Assembly (NCBI GenBank): GCA_907165275.2
Contig: OU015666.1
Coordinates: 650,001 to 714,000 of the forward strand
DNA length: 64,000 bases
Direction: 5' to 3'
DNA from: Zygaena filipendulae
Lineage: Eukaryota > Arthropoda > Insecta > Lepidoptera > Zygaenidae
Shown here piece after piece: positions 32,826 through 43,149 of this stretch (the first letter of the stretch is position 1; each line of letters begins with the position of its first letter). A program made the position numbers and the translations under genes. The notes below the pieces were generated by a model, which saw only the letters and a list, made by a program, of their open reading frames with translations, was not told the DNA's origin and ran no database searches.

Positions 32826-33000
32826 TAACGGCGATACATTGAGTGGAAATTCCGTGTGACGACACGCCTAGGTACACTTTATATTTATACGACGCCACTT
32901 TAAACTTTAATGCGTTTTGTCTCAGTATTTTTTCAATAATTCGCAACAGCAAAAAATACGTGTCTTTTATTTTTTTTTACTAATCACTTAGTACCAAATA
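32826..33000 (-). mobile_element. MITE-B fragment
   Basis: AATAACGGCGATACATTGAG, GTGTGACGACACGCC, CAAAAAATACGTGTCTTTTA. Diverged; ends missing. Confidence 0.55.
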
Positions 33001-33754
33001 CAATTTTGACTTTTATACCATCGTCATCATTTCCATTGCTTGCTAGATGTAACTGAAGTCCCATCATTAATTTAATTCAGCATCTCCAACTAACGCCCGT
33101 AATTGGCTTATAATAAACGTTCGTTTGACGTGCGCAGGAATTGGCGTGTCGCTGAGCGACCGACGGGCACAAAGCATTGAATTCGGCGGCAATAAAGCCG
33201 TATTTCCCGTGGCACTGTGTTGCCAGTGGAGGCGATGCGACCGCACAAATTAATCAAAGGGAAATATTCATGCCGACACATGCCACAGAACGATAATAAA
33301 CCCCGCGTTGCTGGCGATTTCAAGTTGGGAGACGAAGCGGGAAGTTGCTGAACTAAAACGCTTGCATCAGTGGCGCCATCTTGCGGCCGAAGTGGAAGAC
33401 TAACGTAATATAACTAAACGTAATATATTGAGCTACCATTTTGTGAGGGCAGTGTGAATTTTAACTTGTTTATTTATTTATTTTTAATTGAAACCGCGTT
33501 GTTGCAATTAAATAAATTTATTTAGGCCCGCTGGAAATAGTTTTGCAATGGTTACGTTACAACTCTTAGAACACGTGTAGCTAAATGAAATAAAATTATA
33601 ATATGCGTATATGAATACACAATTATTTTATTATTATTATTCTCTTTTTGTTCGATTATACATTTTCTTTCCCTACTCTCTTTATGTCTCTTACAACCTA
33701 ATGATTAATTAGATAATGCAGCAAGAATGCTGAGTATTTGTTTGGATCTATTAA
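33001..33754. other. Unassigned, GC-rich centre
   Basis: 33105-33400 is GC-rich and unlike the repeats here (GACGTGCGCAGGAATTGGCG; CTGGCGATTTCAAGTTGGGA). A 71-codon minus frame has no recognisable motif. It could be old coding or regulatory DNA. Confidence 0.25.
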
Positions 33755-33885
33755 TCCCATCAAAAATATGAAATGCGCAAAATTCAAGTCTCGTAACATA
33801 GTCGTTCCACCGCAAAAACTTGTGAAAGTCAATTTAAAACCAATTCAATTATTTTAATTAGTGTCTATGGAAGCACCGATTTAAC
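33755..33885 (+). mobile_element. Relic of the hairpin MITE arm
   Basis: ATCCCATCAAAAATATGAAA, TTCAAGTCTCGTAACATAGT and TTTTAATTAGTGTCTATGGA follow the same order as the outer arm of 29868-30436. Confidence 0.5.
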
Positions 33886-34316
33886 AACTTTATAAATTTA
33901 TCACATTTTTGAATAGGTGGCGGTAGTTATAAAACGTGAGTTTTGTAGCTTCATCTACGATGAAGTCGGAAATGACCTAAATGACTAAAAAAATTTGGTG
34001 GTAAGACTGTGCTCTTGTTTTTATTTTTTTTTTTGCTCGACTTGGCGCTTTTTAATTATTTTTTTTTGGAAATATCATCGATCCGCTCTTGCCTTACACC
34101 ATGCAGTACACAGGTTCAGATGCGTAAAAGGGACGTGTAAAATAATACGTACACTTTACAATGAAACGCTGTCTGAGGGCACAATTTGAATGTAGAGAAG
34201 CGATCTCCCAGACCGTTCCCGTCCTTAATATATGTATAATTTGAAACAGGAAATTATTTTGTGTGGTCATTATTTATTACTGTATACAAATAGAAACTCT
34301 ATTTACGAATTTGTAA
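33886..34316. other. No recognisable gene
   Basis: Nothing supported. Confidence 0.4.
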
Positions 34317-34534
34317 TCCTACTTAATATTATAAACGCGAAAGTTCTTAAGTATGTATGTATGGATGGATGGATGGATTTTGTTACTCTTTCACGCAAAA
34401 ACTACTGGATGGATTTAAATGAAACTTTACAATAATATAGCTTATATATCAGATTAACGCATAGGGTACTTTTATCCCCGAATTCCCGCGGGAACTCTGA
34501 AATTAACGCGGGTGAAACCGCGGGGCCCAACTAG
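34317..34534 (+). mobile_element. Helitron (GGAT subfamily), 218 bp
   Basis: TCCTACTTAATATTATAAAC, (ATGG)n, TCACGCAAAAACTACTGGAT, GCGGGTGAAACCGCGGGGCC then CAACTAG. Closest to 5916-6134. Confidence 0.85.
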
Positions 34535-34637
34535 TGATCTAAAGATAAGGTTGGCGAGATATATATTACTCATATATAAGTCAAATTGTATATTTGTGGA
34601 TAAATAAATAAATAAATAATAATAATAAATATATAAA

Positions 34638-34833
34638 AATGCTTTGTCCTGAATGACTACCTGACAATTAATGCACAGTCTAAACCGCTGATCGTAGAGA
34701 CCTTAGAAACTTGACGGGTGTTCTTTGTATAGCGTGCCTGCATTCGATAAGAAAGGATTTTTGAAAATTCTGCCCCTAAGGGGTGAAAAGGGGGGACTAA
34801 GTTTGTATGGAACAATTCCGCGGGAACTTCGAA
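34638..34833 (+). mobile_element. Helitron-like repeat (CCCCTAAGGGG subfamily)
   Basis: GAATGACTACCTGACAATTA, GAAAGGATTTTTGAAAATTC, TGCCCCTAAGGGGTGAAAAG and an ATTCCGCGGGAACTTCGAAA end module. Confidence 0.5.
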
Positions 34834-35070
34834 ATTAATAATAATAATAATAATAAAATTGTTTATTGCCATCAAAAAGGTGTACCTACAAAAAAAAATT
34901 AAAATTAAACTTAGCCAATTAAATCGGTCCAAATAAATAAACAAAAAATTGGCAGTTGGCAATAGGAGTGCATTCAGCGTGTGCTGGATGAACATCCTTA
35001 ATCCAGATGTTCACCCAGCGCTGGTTTTCAATGCACCCCTTGCTCGGACTCAGAAGTTTTCCGAGAAAAA
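34834..35070 (-). mobile_element. LINE 3' tail with (AAT)n
   Basis: The minus strand reads GGTGCATTGAAAACCAGCGC, then TGATGGCAATAAACAATTTT and (ATT)n. The relative at 59600-59785 has the same order. No coding part remains. Confidence 0.6.
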
Positions 35071-35101
35071 AAGTAAAAAGTTATAGCGGGTTGTCACATA
35101 C

Positions 35102-35426
35102 AATAGGCTAGTTTCCTGGGTAAAAAAATCGAAATTCTATTTAGTCCGTCAGTTAGATAATAAAAAAATAAAAGACGTATTTTTTTCTTTTTAAAATAAT
35201 GGAAATATGCATAGATAAAGCGCATTAAAGTTTAGGGTCGGGGACTCGTGATGTCACAGCTCGCTATAACGTGCGAACAAACTGTAGCGAGGCGTGACGT
35301 CATGTGAAATTTCGACTTGACATATCTCCGTTATTTTTTGGTTACATAAAAAAAAAAATACGTGTCCAATATTTTTTAATAATCTACAAAACGGACTAAA
35401 AAAAAAAATTAGGAAACTAGCCTATT
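35102..35426. mobile_element. MITE-B, best-preserved copy, 325 bp
   Basis: The tips AATAGGCTAGTTTCCT and AGGAAACTAGCCTATT are perfect inverted repeats. Inside each lie AGTCCGTC-type and GACGTATTTTTT/TACGTGTCC sequences. The central part has GTGATGTCACAG and GCGTGACGTCATG. No ORF. Confidence 0.85.
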
Positions 35427-35454
35427 GTGCAACAAAGATACACAACAAATAAAC

Positions 35455-35502
35455 AAAAACAGCACCAAAATTATCGCGGGTGAAACCGCGCGGGACAGCT
35501 AG
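35455..35502 (+). mobile_element. Helitron 3' tip
   Basis: ATCGCGGGTGAAACCGCGCG then GGACAGCTAG (CTAG 35499-35502), as in 58552-58742. Confidence 0.6.
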
Positions 35503-35515
35503 TACATGTATAAAA

Positions 35516-35765
35516 CTGGTTAATTGACTAAATTTTAGTTTTTATTCTATCATGAAGATTAGTAAAAATATTGGACGCGTACTTACGTAATAAAAAAACT
35601 ACGGCGATAGGAACTCAAAAATGTCTCGTGACGTCACGAGTGTCCATCTTAAAGTTTAATTAGTTCACCTAAGTATTTTTTAATTAAGTAGAAAACGGAA
35701 ACTATACGTGTCATTTAAGTTATTATCAAACTGACAGACTAAATAGGATTTTTGTTTTTATACCC
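35516..35765 (-). mobile_element. MITE-B, diverged copy
   Basis: GTAAAAATATTGGACGCGTA, CTCGTGACGTCACGAGTG, ATACGTGTCATTTAAGTTAT, AAACTGACAGACTAAATAGG. Confidence 0.6.
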
Positions 35766-35773
35766 CGGATACA

Positions 35774-35953
35774 TGTTTGCTCCCCGCGGTTTCACTTGCG
35801 TTCATTTTGTAGTTCCCGCGGGGATTCCGAGATCCTATGTCCTTCACTGTACCCCTTACAACGTGTATGCAAAATTTCATAATGGTCCTTTGAGTTTTTA
35901 AGGCGTGAAAGCGTATTAACAAACAAACACAAATTAGCTTTTATAGTATTAGT
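35774..35953 (-). mobile_element. Helitron, ends worn
   Basis: GCTCCCCGCGGTTTCACTTG, CCTTACAACGTGTATGCAAA, GGCGTGAAAGCGTATTAACA. CTAG is lost. Confidence 0.65.
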
Positions 35954-35978
35954 TGGTACCCATTAAGGTCCATTTATA

Positions 35979-36060
35979 TCTATCAATCAATCAATCAATC
36001 AATCAAACATTTATTGCAACCAAGTGTACATTTTAAGTCAGATGTTACATAATATTATAT
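35979..36060 (-). mobile_element. LINE 3' tail with (ATCA)n
   Basis: ATCAATCAATCAATCAATCA followed by AACATTTATTGCAACCAAGT. In minus orientation this is an AATAAATG poly(A)-type signal and a TTGA-repeat tail. Confidence 0.5.
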
Positions 36061-36189
36061 TGTACTTACAACTTAGTAACCCTTTTCGGGTATGGCAATG
36101 ATTCCGGAGCTTATACAGATAATATATCGAGCGTGTCCGTCGCAGACAAAATAATATTCTGCGATACAGTGCGCATTAACATACTCACA

Positions 36190-36396
36190 TCTATCGTAAC
36201 ACGGCCGCGCAGACGCGGACAGACACGGGCCGTACTCGACTCGTCCGGTATTTCGCGGAAAGAATATTTTGTCATGATTCATGTCTGTACGTGTCTGTGG
36301 CTACATTCCGAGCAGTGTGAATAGAGCATCGGCGCGTCTTTTGTAAATAAACAGGGTCGGTCGGCGTCTGCCACGGAACGTTGCTGGCACGCTCAG
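36190..36396 (+). repeat. GTCTG-rich direct-repeat region, left part
   Basis: Ends with the unit GTAAATAAACAGGGTCGGTC...CGGAACGTTGCTGGCACG, which recurs at 36640-36697. Upstream CGCGGACAGACACGGGCC and GTACGTGTCTGTGG are related words. GC-rich. Confidence 0.5.
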
Positions 36397-36634
36397 CGGA
36401 GCTAGGATGCGCAACACGATATGTTTATCGTACGAAAGATAAAATTGTCGACACGACAAATATTTGTGGGCGTCCAAGCAAAAAAGTGCATTAATGAGGT
36501 ATTGAGTTAAGACTAAATTCGGTTAAACATTTTTTGCTGCCATGTTACCACTGGTAGACAAAACGATATATATGTCGACGAGAATCGATAAAATGACTCG
36601 ATAAAATTTTATCGTGTTGCGCATCTTAGCTCCG
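36397..36634. mobile_element. MITE-E copy 1, 238 bp
   Basis: The tips CGGAGCTAGGATGCGCAACA and its inverted counterpart TGTTGCGCATCTTAGCTCCG match the short hairpin at 56554-56688. A 3-bp CAG lies on both sides (36394-36396, 36635-36637). It separates two copies of a direct repeat. Confidence 0.75.
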
Positions 36635-36639
36635 CAGAT

Positions 36640-36720
36640 GTAAATAAACGGCGTCTGACGGTGTCTGTGACGGAACGTGTCTGGCACGCTCAATGTCTGT
36701 AGATATAAACGGACTTCAGG
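36640..36720 (+). repeat. Direct repeat, right part
   Basis: GTAAATAAACGGCGTCTGAC, then GACGGAACGTGTCTGGCACG and CTCA repeat the unit left of the MITE. Confidence 0.6.
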
Positions 36721-36970
36721 CGCTATATACTGTTATATTTATACAGGTTGTGCAACTGTGCTCTACTCGGTGTTTCGTAGCATCGCGGGCGCAGTTAATT
36801 GAAAATATCTGTCAAGTGTTACCTGAGCGGTAGCCGACTCCGCCGGCTTAGTGAGCAATGCAATTTGTAATTTGCATTTTAGTACTAATTAAGGTAGCTA
36901 AAGTGTTTGCTCTGTTTCAGTGTTGGCTTTGCATCGCGACGTTAACTTACATTCTATCCACGTATACTAT

Positions 36971-37139
36971 TCTTACTATTATAAATACGAATGTGAACCT
37001 GTTTGTGTGTTTGGTACGTACACCATAACTACTCAAGCGATAGTCATGAAATTTTGCATACACATTGTCAAGGTTACAGAGAAGTACATACGGTACTTTT
37101 GTCCGTAATAACGCGGGTAGAACCACGGGAAACAGATAG
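36971..37139 (+). mobile_element. Helitron, first of a tandem pair
   Basis: TCTTACTATTATAAATACGA to GGGAAACAGATAG (CTAG mutated to ATAG). Confidence 0.8.
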
Positions 37140-37336
37140 TCCTACTAAGATTATAAATGTGAAAGTGTGTATGTTTGGAAGTTTGGATATTTGGATGTTT
37201 GGAGCAAAAACAGCTGAACGGATTTGGTTTAAATTTGGTATGCATGTTGTCAGGAGTACAGAGAAGGTACTTTTTATCCCGGAATTCCCGCGGGAACTCC
37301 AAAATTACTGCGGGTGAAACCGCGGGGCACAGCTAG
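37140..37336 (+). mobile_element. Helitron, second of the tandem pair
   Basis: TCCTACTAAGATTATAAATG begins at the base after the previous 3' end. Ends GCGGGTGAAACCGCGGGGCA then CAGCTAG|T. Confidence 0.9.
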
Positions 37337-37989
37337 TAATCCATAAAAGGAAACTCACGTTCCACTTTCTATAACTAAACTTAAAGACATAAAAATCAAC
37401 AGCTAAACTTTATAAATAAGAAAAAATCACAAGGAAGTGGTATTTTTATTCGACCAACACCCATTTATGGCACGCGTAAGTTTAGTTTGGCCCTATTAAA
37501 AGTGAATCAAAGCGAACTATAAATTGTTCAGCCGCTCCATGTAGACCTCTCCATGTTCTTTCAAAGGTGCTTTTTGAACGGTTTTCTGCTGCGTGTGAGG
37601 GGACTGACGCAGGTCTGATTGTGCCGGTCGATCTGAAACTGTGGTTTCACACACAGCGTTCGAGCGATGGATAATTTTCTATGTGCTGCAAAGTTTGCTG
37701 TAAATATTCAACCAAAGTATTGAGTTTGTGGTTTTTTTATTTCTTTTCCCCTTCAAACTTTCGTTTGGTGAAATTTATTGGTTGAGATCTCGCTTAAAAC
37801 GCAGTGTATGCTCATCTTAACCTGTAAGTAATAAAAATGTGATATGAAGTGTGTATAATAAAATTATGTATAAAGAAAAGATTTCAAAAAAGAAAAAGAA
37901 TTTATAAGGTATTAAAACATTTCCATTTAAATATCTATAAAATAAAAATTAAAGCTAGAAAGTAATTTCTAGGTGGCTAGCTGAGAAAT
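37337..37989. other. No recognisable gene
   Basis: AT-rich. Nothing supported. Confidence 0.4.
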
Positions 37990-38001
37990 AAGTAATCCCA
38001 T

Positions 38002-38828
38002 CTTATCTTTTTTATTTTATCTTATCTTAGTTAATGGGGCAGGCAGACAAAGCCTCGGCACTTCAACCCTTGGGATCTTTTGTGCCATCCCCACCCTGTG
38101 ATCCTCCCTCTACTCCCTGAAGACCTCGGCGGCGAAGGCTAGTGTGCAGTGGAGGGGTAGGAACCTAAAGTCCTCTGGTTCCGGGTAAGCCGTCCCCAGG
38201 AGGGCCATACGTTTGCGAGCCAGGGCATCGCACTCGCACATAAGATGTGCCATTGTTTCCACCTCTATACCGTACTTTCTGCAGGATGGGTCGCTAGCTA
38301 ATTTCATCTTCGTGAGGTGTTCCTTAGTCCCGAAGTGACCTGTAAGCACACCAGTAATTAGGCGGGCCTGATTGCGACTCAGTAGAAGTATGTTGCGTGA
38401 TAGTTTCACATCAACATTGTCGCTGATGAAGCGTTTAGAATGCCTAAGACCCGTAGACAGTGACCACTCTTGTGTGTGTCTTTTCCGGGCATTTTCACGT
38501 ATTGCCTTTTTCACAGTGTTGTCAGAGATCCCAACAAATGGTTCAGGTCCAAAGAAGGTCTTGTCTGATCCTGCCCTAGCCAGTTCATCTGCAAGTTCAT
38601 TGCCTTGTATGCCTACATGACCTGGAACCCAGATTAGTCTGACCTGGTTGTTAGTGCCCAGTTTATTCAGTGCGCGGACGCATTCGTGCACCAACCTTGA
38701 CTCCACTCTACATGATGTTACAGCTTTTAACGCAGCTTGGCTGTCTGTAAGTATGTAGATGGACTTTCCTTTTGTTTCGTTTTTAATGTTTTCTTTAACA
38801 CAGCTTATTATGGCGTAGGTTTCTGCTT
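38002..38828 (-). mobile_element. 5'-truncated LINE with 12-bp target duplication
   Basis: AAGTAATCCCAT occurs at both edges (37990-38001 and 38829-38840). The 3' end on the minus strand is a GATAA-rich tail (about 38002-38030) and the 5' end is cut off inside the RNase H domain. This is the classic product of target-primed reverse transcription. Confidence 0.88.
38110..38826 (-). pseudogene. LINE RNase H and C-terminal region
   Basis: The open frame of about 239 codons is the C-terminal end of a non-LTR Pol protein. It holds three RNase H signatures in order: AETYAII (catalytic Glu), ILTDSQAALKAV (catalytic Asp) and WVPGHVGIQGNELADELA (C-terminal Asp). Further on there is a Cys/His cluster (CRKYGIEVETMAHLMCEC) as found after RNase H in Jockey-supergroup LINEs such as the I, Loa or Outcast types. 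No ATG starts it: the frame enters from the truncation point, and the TAA just before (38827-38829) overlaps the target duplication. Endonuclease and reverse transcriptase are absent, so the copy is dead. No internal stop or frameshift is seen, which suggests a fairly recent insertion. The clade assignment is uncertain. Confidence 0.85.
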
Positions 38829-38879
38829 AAGTAATCCCATGATATAACAAAATAAAAATACGGAAATTTATGAAAGTAG

Positions 38880-39078
38880 TAGTGATACTTCTAAACCGAT
38901 AGTCTAACGGACAGTACCGGCAGACGGGTTGACCTCCAACTTAGTGATGTGATATAATCTGGCTGAGACCTTGAGAACCAATCAAGGAAGATAACACAGG
39001 ACCTGTCACCGTTAAGATCCTTTGGGAAGGCCTTTGTCCCCAGCAATGGAAATCAGGATACCAGGATATAATAAAAAA
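38880..39078 (+). mobile_element. Probable LINE 3' end with A tail
   Basis: GATCCTTTGGGAAGGCCTTT, then GTCCCCAGCAATGGAAATCA and an A-run (39068-39078) resemble the AAGGCC...CAGCAGTGG block common at lepidopteran LINE ends. Start approximate. Confidence 0.4.
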
Positions 39079-39403
39079 AAGGTATATACTCCATTGACGT
39101 GAATAAATTAATGTGACGCTGATTGAGTACCTACTCCATGCGTGTCATTTCCGGTTATTTCATGTACCTACCTACATTTCCGCTTTCTGCTAAATTACTA
39201 TCAACGTGCCAAAGGGAGAATACCTTGAAAAATTGTTTGAGTTGACACTTATAGTTCATTTGGGTGAGTCAATCTTGACAGGTGACATTCCACCAGAATG
39301 GTATCGGCCTGTCACCAATGCTGTGCTATATAATGAAAATTTTTTCTTACAATAAATCAAAAAGCAACGGATTTTAATTGATATAATATAGTCTTATTTC
39401 TTA
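39079..39403. other. No recognisable gene
   Basis: Nothing supported. Confidence 0.4.
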
Positions 39404-39605
39404 CTAGCGGTGCCCCTCAGTTTCACCCGCGTTAATTTCAGAGATCCCGTGGGGTGCTGGGATAAAAAGTAGCCTAATTTACTCCTTATAACATCAGTTA
39501 CTGCCAGTGAAAGTCCCGTTAAAATCGGTCCAGCCGTTTCAAAGATTACCCGGAACAAACAGACAGACAGACAGAGAAAAATTTTAATAATTGATTTTTT
39601 GATGT
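39404..39605 (-). mobile_element. Helitron (TTATAAGGAGTAAAT subfamily)
   Basis: CTAGCGGTGCCCCTCAGTTT, TAGCCTAATTTACTCCTTAT, CCGTTAAAATCGGTCCAGCC and a GACA-repeat stretch. The 5' end is approximate. Confidence 0.7.
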
Positions 39606-40037
39606 TAGTACCGTATGCATATAGTGAAAAACTGTTAATTTGAAATAACAAACAGACACTTCAATTCTTAAATTTTAGTTATAAGTCACATACAGACCTG
39701 TCTTTTACGTAAAGCAACCCTTATGAAAACATAATATTATTATGCACAATGTTTTATAGCCCTCTCGGCTATTACGTAACAATTATAACGATAGAAAACC
39801 ACCAAGTGAAGTTAATCGAATCCAATAACAAGGATCTGTGAAGGTAAACAGTAACCCTTCATGGCAAATATGAGTCAGTTATTGTTAAAATAATATATAT
39901 ATATTATGTATAGGAGTTGGTAATACGACTATGAAACGCGGGATTAATTACGCCGCGGTAGCAGAAAATGGTGTTTGTTTTGAAACCATCGGGCCCCTAC
40001 TATTTGTTTATGAATAAAATCCTTTACTATCTATAAT
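39606..40037. other. No recognisable gene
   Basis: Nothing supported. Confidence 0.4.
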
Positions 40038-40240
40038 TCTATACTATATTTAAACGAGCAATTCTGATTATGATCTGAATCTCGGCAACGGCTCCAACGA
40101 TTTTCATGAAATTTAGTATGCAGGGAGTTTCGGGGGCGATTAATCGATCTGGCTAGGTTTCGTTTTCAGAAAACGTCGTTTTATCCGTGTTTTCAGGCAA
40201 TGAAAAATGAGTGTTTGTTTTTCTACTTATGTATGTATGT

Positions 40241-40575
40241 AATATATTTATTCAGAAAAGGTTATCACACTTTCATTGAAACCATGCCCCGCAAAACTGC
40301 TTACGCAGTTTGACTGCAGGTAACTCGCTTTATGTAAACATAGATTATAAATTATTAAACTAGGATATCTTAAAACAGTTAATCCACATAAGTAAATGGT
40401 TACAACGTGCTTAACAAGTGTTGTTTTAATAATCTTTTAAATTTAGCAAGTGTAGGCTCACGTCTTATGTCCTCGGGTAAACTATTGAGTAAATATGGAA
40501 CACGTTTTTTTAACGTTCTATCTCCATAATAATTTTTTACCATGGGTATTTCAAATTTACAACAGATCAAATTTA
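40241..40575 (-). mobile_element. 5'-truncated LINE fragment
   Basis: Minus strand: a short C-terminal coding piece, then an untranslated tail to an AATATATTACATACATAC end. It carries the coding remnant listed next. Confidence 0.6.
40400..40575 (-). pseudogene. LINE Pol C-terminal remnant
   Basis: The minus-strand frame reads ...KFEIPMVKNYYGDRTLKK, then RVPYLLNSLPEDIRREPTLA and ends KFKRLLKQHLLSTL with TAA at 40400-40402. This layout (Arg-rich block, 'LNSLP', basic helix, stop) is the usual C-terminus of CR1/Jockey-type reverse transcriptases. The complete copies at 46130 and 51044 have the related RNPRVIGPILYEKLPASLKK and FYRQLKNLL. The start is simply where homology begins. It is a different LINE family from those copies. 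Confidence 0.65.
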
Positions 40576-40628
40576 CTTAACAACAGATGGCGCTATACAC
40601 AACGAGCGAAGCTCGGCGACCCAGATAT

Positions 40629-40824
40629 TTTTATAAATGCGAATGTGATGCGAATGTAAGTTTATTTGTTTGTTACGCTTTCATGCCTTAACAGCTCAAC
40701 TGATCATCATGAATTTTTGCATATACGTTGTCAGGGATACAGAGAAGGACACATAATACTTTTATCCCGGAATTCACGCGGTAACTTTGAAATTTACGTG
40801 GGTGAAACCGCGGGGAACAGCTAG
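40629..40824 (+). mobile_element. Helitron, 5' tip lost
   Basis: TTTTTATAAATGCGAATGTG, TCATCATGAATTTTTGCATA, GGGTGAAACCGCGGGGAACA with CTAG at 40821-40824. Confidence 0.75.
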
Positions 40825-40978
40825 TACTTGGTGAGATAAAATATACTAATAGTAATAACCATCACAAAATTAATAGGCATAGAACCACATTCAGTGCACC
40901 CAGAGCCCTGTTCACGGGTAGTGGAACCAGCTTACAACATAAAAAATGGCATCGTTCCACGACCATGTCGATTATATT

Positions 40979-41023
40979 TTTAACCGACTTCCAAAAAGGA
41001 GGAGGTTCTATGTTCGATTGTAT

Positions 41024-41074
<51 letters not shown>

Positions 41075-41760
41075 ATGTTCACCGATTACTCGAAGACGGT
41101 TGGACCGATTTCGAAAATTCTTTTTTTGTTTGAAAGGGTTTACTCCCAATTAGGTCCCATTGCCACCAAGTCGGAATCTGATGATGGGATCTTGGAGAAA
41201 TCGAGGGAACTCTTCAAAAATTATAGGCACACCTATAGCGATTTCGGTATTTTTTATAGTAAATCGTTCATTTGCTTCTGGAAAGCAAAATTTGAAGAAG
41301 TGGAACTGATGATGAAGACCACAGATGGTCATCGGAACTACACAACAATAATACGTATTTCACGGGTTCCGATTGCAGCGATTTCAGAAATTGGTTTTTT
41401 GTTTGATAGGGGATACTCCCAAATTGATTCCATTGTCACCAAGTCGAGATCTGATGATGGGATCTTGGAGTAATCGAGGGAACTCTTCAAAAATTATAGG
41501 TACACCTATAACGATTTTTGGATTTTTTATAGTAAATCGTTTATTTGCTTTTGGAAAGTGAAATTTGAAGAAGTGGAACTGATGATGAAGACCACAGATG
41601 GTCATCAGAACTACTAAATAATAGGTATTTCACAGATTCCAATTCTTTAACTTTAATATGATTTCTAAACAATTTATGCTCGTCACAATGTATATGGTGA
41701 AGTGGAACTGATGATGATGTACCAGGAGAACTCCTCAACAATTAACGTCCCTGCGTCGGG
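40979..41760 (+). mobile_element. ACCGACTTCCAAAAAGG repeat with internal duplication
   Basis: Starts TTTTTAACCGACTTCCAAAA, then AGGAGGAGGTTCTATGTTCG and a poly(T) run. The body is a two-copy tandem of about 270 bp (41105-41378 and 41379-41640) sharing GATGATGGGATCTTGGAG, ATCGAGGGAACTCTTCAAAA and AAGACCACAGATGGTCATC. Frames of 175 codons and less cross it and are artefacts. Fragments occur at 3361-3417 and 32655-32825. Confidence 0.7.
41025..41070 (+). repeat. 46-nt poly(T) run
   Basis: Uninterrupted thymines inside the repeat at 40979. The length may be an assembly or sequencing estimate. Confidence 0.9.
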
Positions 41761-41856
41761 AAAAGTAATATTTTGTAAAAGGTGATGAGCAGTTGACATT
41801 AGGCTATTGTAACTTAGAGAAATTACGAACTAAGTCACTTAAAAGCGAGAAATAAA

Positions 41857-42291
41857 CAAAATTTTAACAAAAAAATTAAAACCGACTTCCAAAAACACAA
41901 AACTAAAATACTAAAAATAAAAAGCTAAAAATAACAACATACCGATTTAATCCAAAAGACAAAAACACACGTAATATTATTATTGGTTTGTGCTTCCACT
42001 GATCGGTATGAAGTCGGTGACAAGCCAAATATGGAGGGCTAAGAAGATTGAAGATGGGCTAAGTCGACTCCAGCCACCAGCTCTTCGTGAGCAGAACAAC
42101 CCAAGTGGGCAGACACCAGCGTGCTTGTCACCGAATTCAAACCGATCAGTGGAAGAACAAACCAATAATAATATTACGTGTGTTTTTGTCTTTTGGATTA
42201 AATCGGTATGTTGTTATTTTTAGCTTTTTATTTTTAGTATTTTAGTTTTGTGTTTTTGGAAGTCGGTTTTAATTTTTTTGTTAAAATTTTT
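41857..42291. mobile_element. Foldback element, about 170-bp arms
   Basis: Left arm 41857-42025 and right arm 42121-42291 are inverted copies: AATTAAAACCGACTTCCAAA, ATAACAACATACCGATTTAA and ACACACGTAATATTATTATT on one side, their complements on the other. The loop is 95 bp. The arms carry ACCGACTTCC as the neighbouring repeat does, so the two are likely parts of one family. No transposase. Confidence 0.85.
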
Positions 42292-42829
42292 GTGCTTCAA
42301 TTCGGAAGGTTTCTATGACTTTATGACAACCTCATTATTGAATTTTGCTTTATTTCCCTGATACTTCTATTGATCGCAAACTAGTAGGTAGATATTTTTC
42401 TTATAACACTATGTCCTATTCAAAATCAAATCGAGAACGGTCGAATTGCAATAGTAGTGGATAAACTTTGTACCGAGCTTAGCTTTATTATACTGTCGAT
42501 AGGCTAATAATGTTATAACAATAAATCCATTGTCTAAGTATTGTTAGTTTTACTCTTTTTGCGTAGTAAACGTGCCTTTTAACCGATTTGAAATTATATA
42601 ACCGGTTTTTAGAAGCATTTTTTTTAATAGGTGATCCGACTTATTTATGAACGAAAGACGTCAAATTTCGCTGTTCAGTAAATTGGTTAGGCATGGGAAA
42701 CAAACTGTTTCGTCTTGTAAACTTATACTTCTGACTTTTAGTTCTTTTTTAAATCAGCAATAGGGTTTGCCCCAGTTTATTTGTTGTTAAGTGACTGTGT
42801 GGTCGAAGATTTTTAAAACACCTCGCCTG
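42292..42829. other. No recognisable gene
   Basis: Nothing supported. Confidence 0.4.
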
Positions 42830-42970
42830 AAAACGGGGAACTGGCTTGCTTTTACAAGTGAGGCTGTTGAAACACTCAGATGCTTTGCGACAGATTTTAG
42901 AGGTGCTACAAAGCAAGTGGGAGTTGGATGTTACCATATTTTTGCTGGTAGCACGTAAGTTGGAGTAGGA
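42830..42970 (+). mobile_element. Relic of the GCCGCCCAT interspersed repeat
   Basis: GGGGAACTGGCTTGCTTTTA and GATGCTTTGCGACAGATTTT align with GGGAACTGGCTTTCAAGTGG and GGTGCTTGGCGACAGATTTG at 49485-49550. A minus 90-codon frame here is incidental. Confidence 0.45.
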
Positions 42971-43149
42971 TGTTACCGCATACCAGGTCTGCTCATGCTT
43001 TTTGTTGAAAATTTTACCCACATCTTACTGCATCTGTTAAGAAAGCACTAACTACTAAACTATATAATAACTATATTTCAGTTGAAGTATAACTTTATGT
43101 AACTTTTGTTGTGGAAAGAGTACAATTCCCTTGTTTGTGTGCGCTCGTA

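Larger units (their letters stand above)
40038..40628 (+). mobile_element. Helitron (CCAACGATTTTCATG subfamily) with nested LINE
   Basis: TCTATACTATATTTAAACGA start, GCTCCAACGATTTTCATGAA, GGAGTTTCGGGGGCGATTAA, then an interruption by LINE sequence (about 40241-40575), then ATGGCGCTATACACAACGAG and GCTCGGCGACCCAGATA. The last block has an inverted relative at 24195-24245. Treating both sides as one element is an inference. Confidence 0.55.

Noticed and set aside
40946..41473. 175-codon plus ORF with a poly-Phe stretch
   Set aside because: The poly-Phe is the 46-nt T run. The rest is the tandem repeat of a non-coding element, seen in fragments elsewhere.
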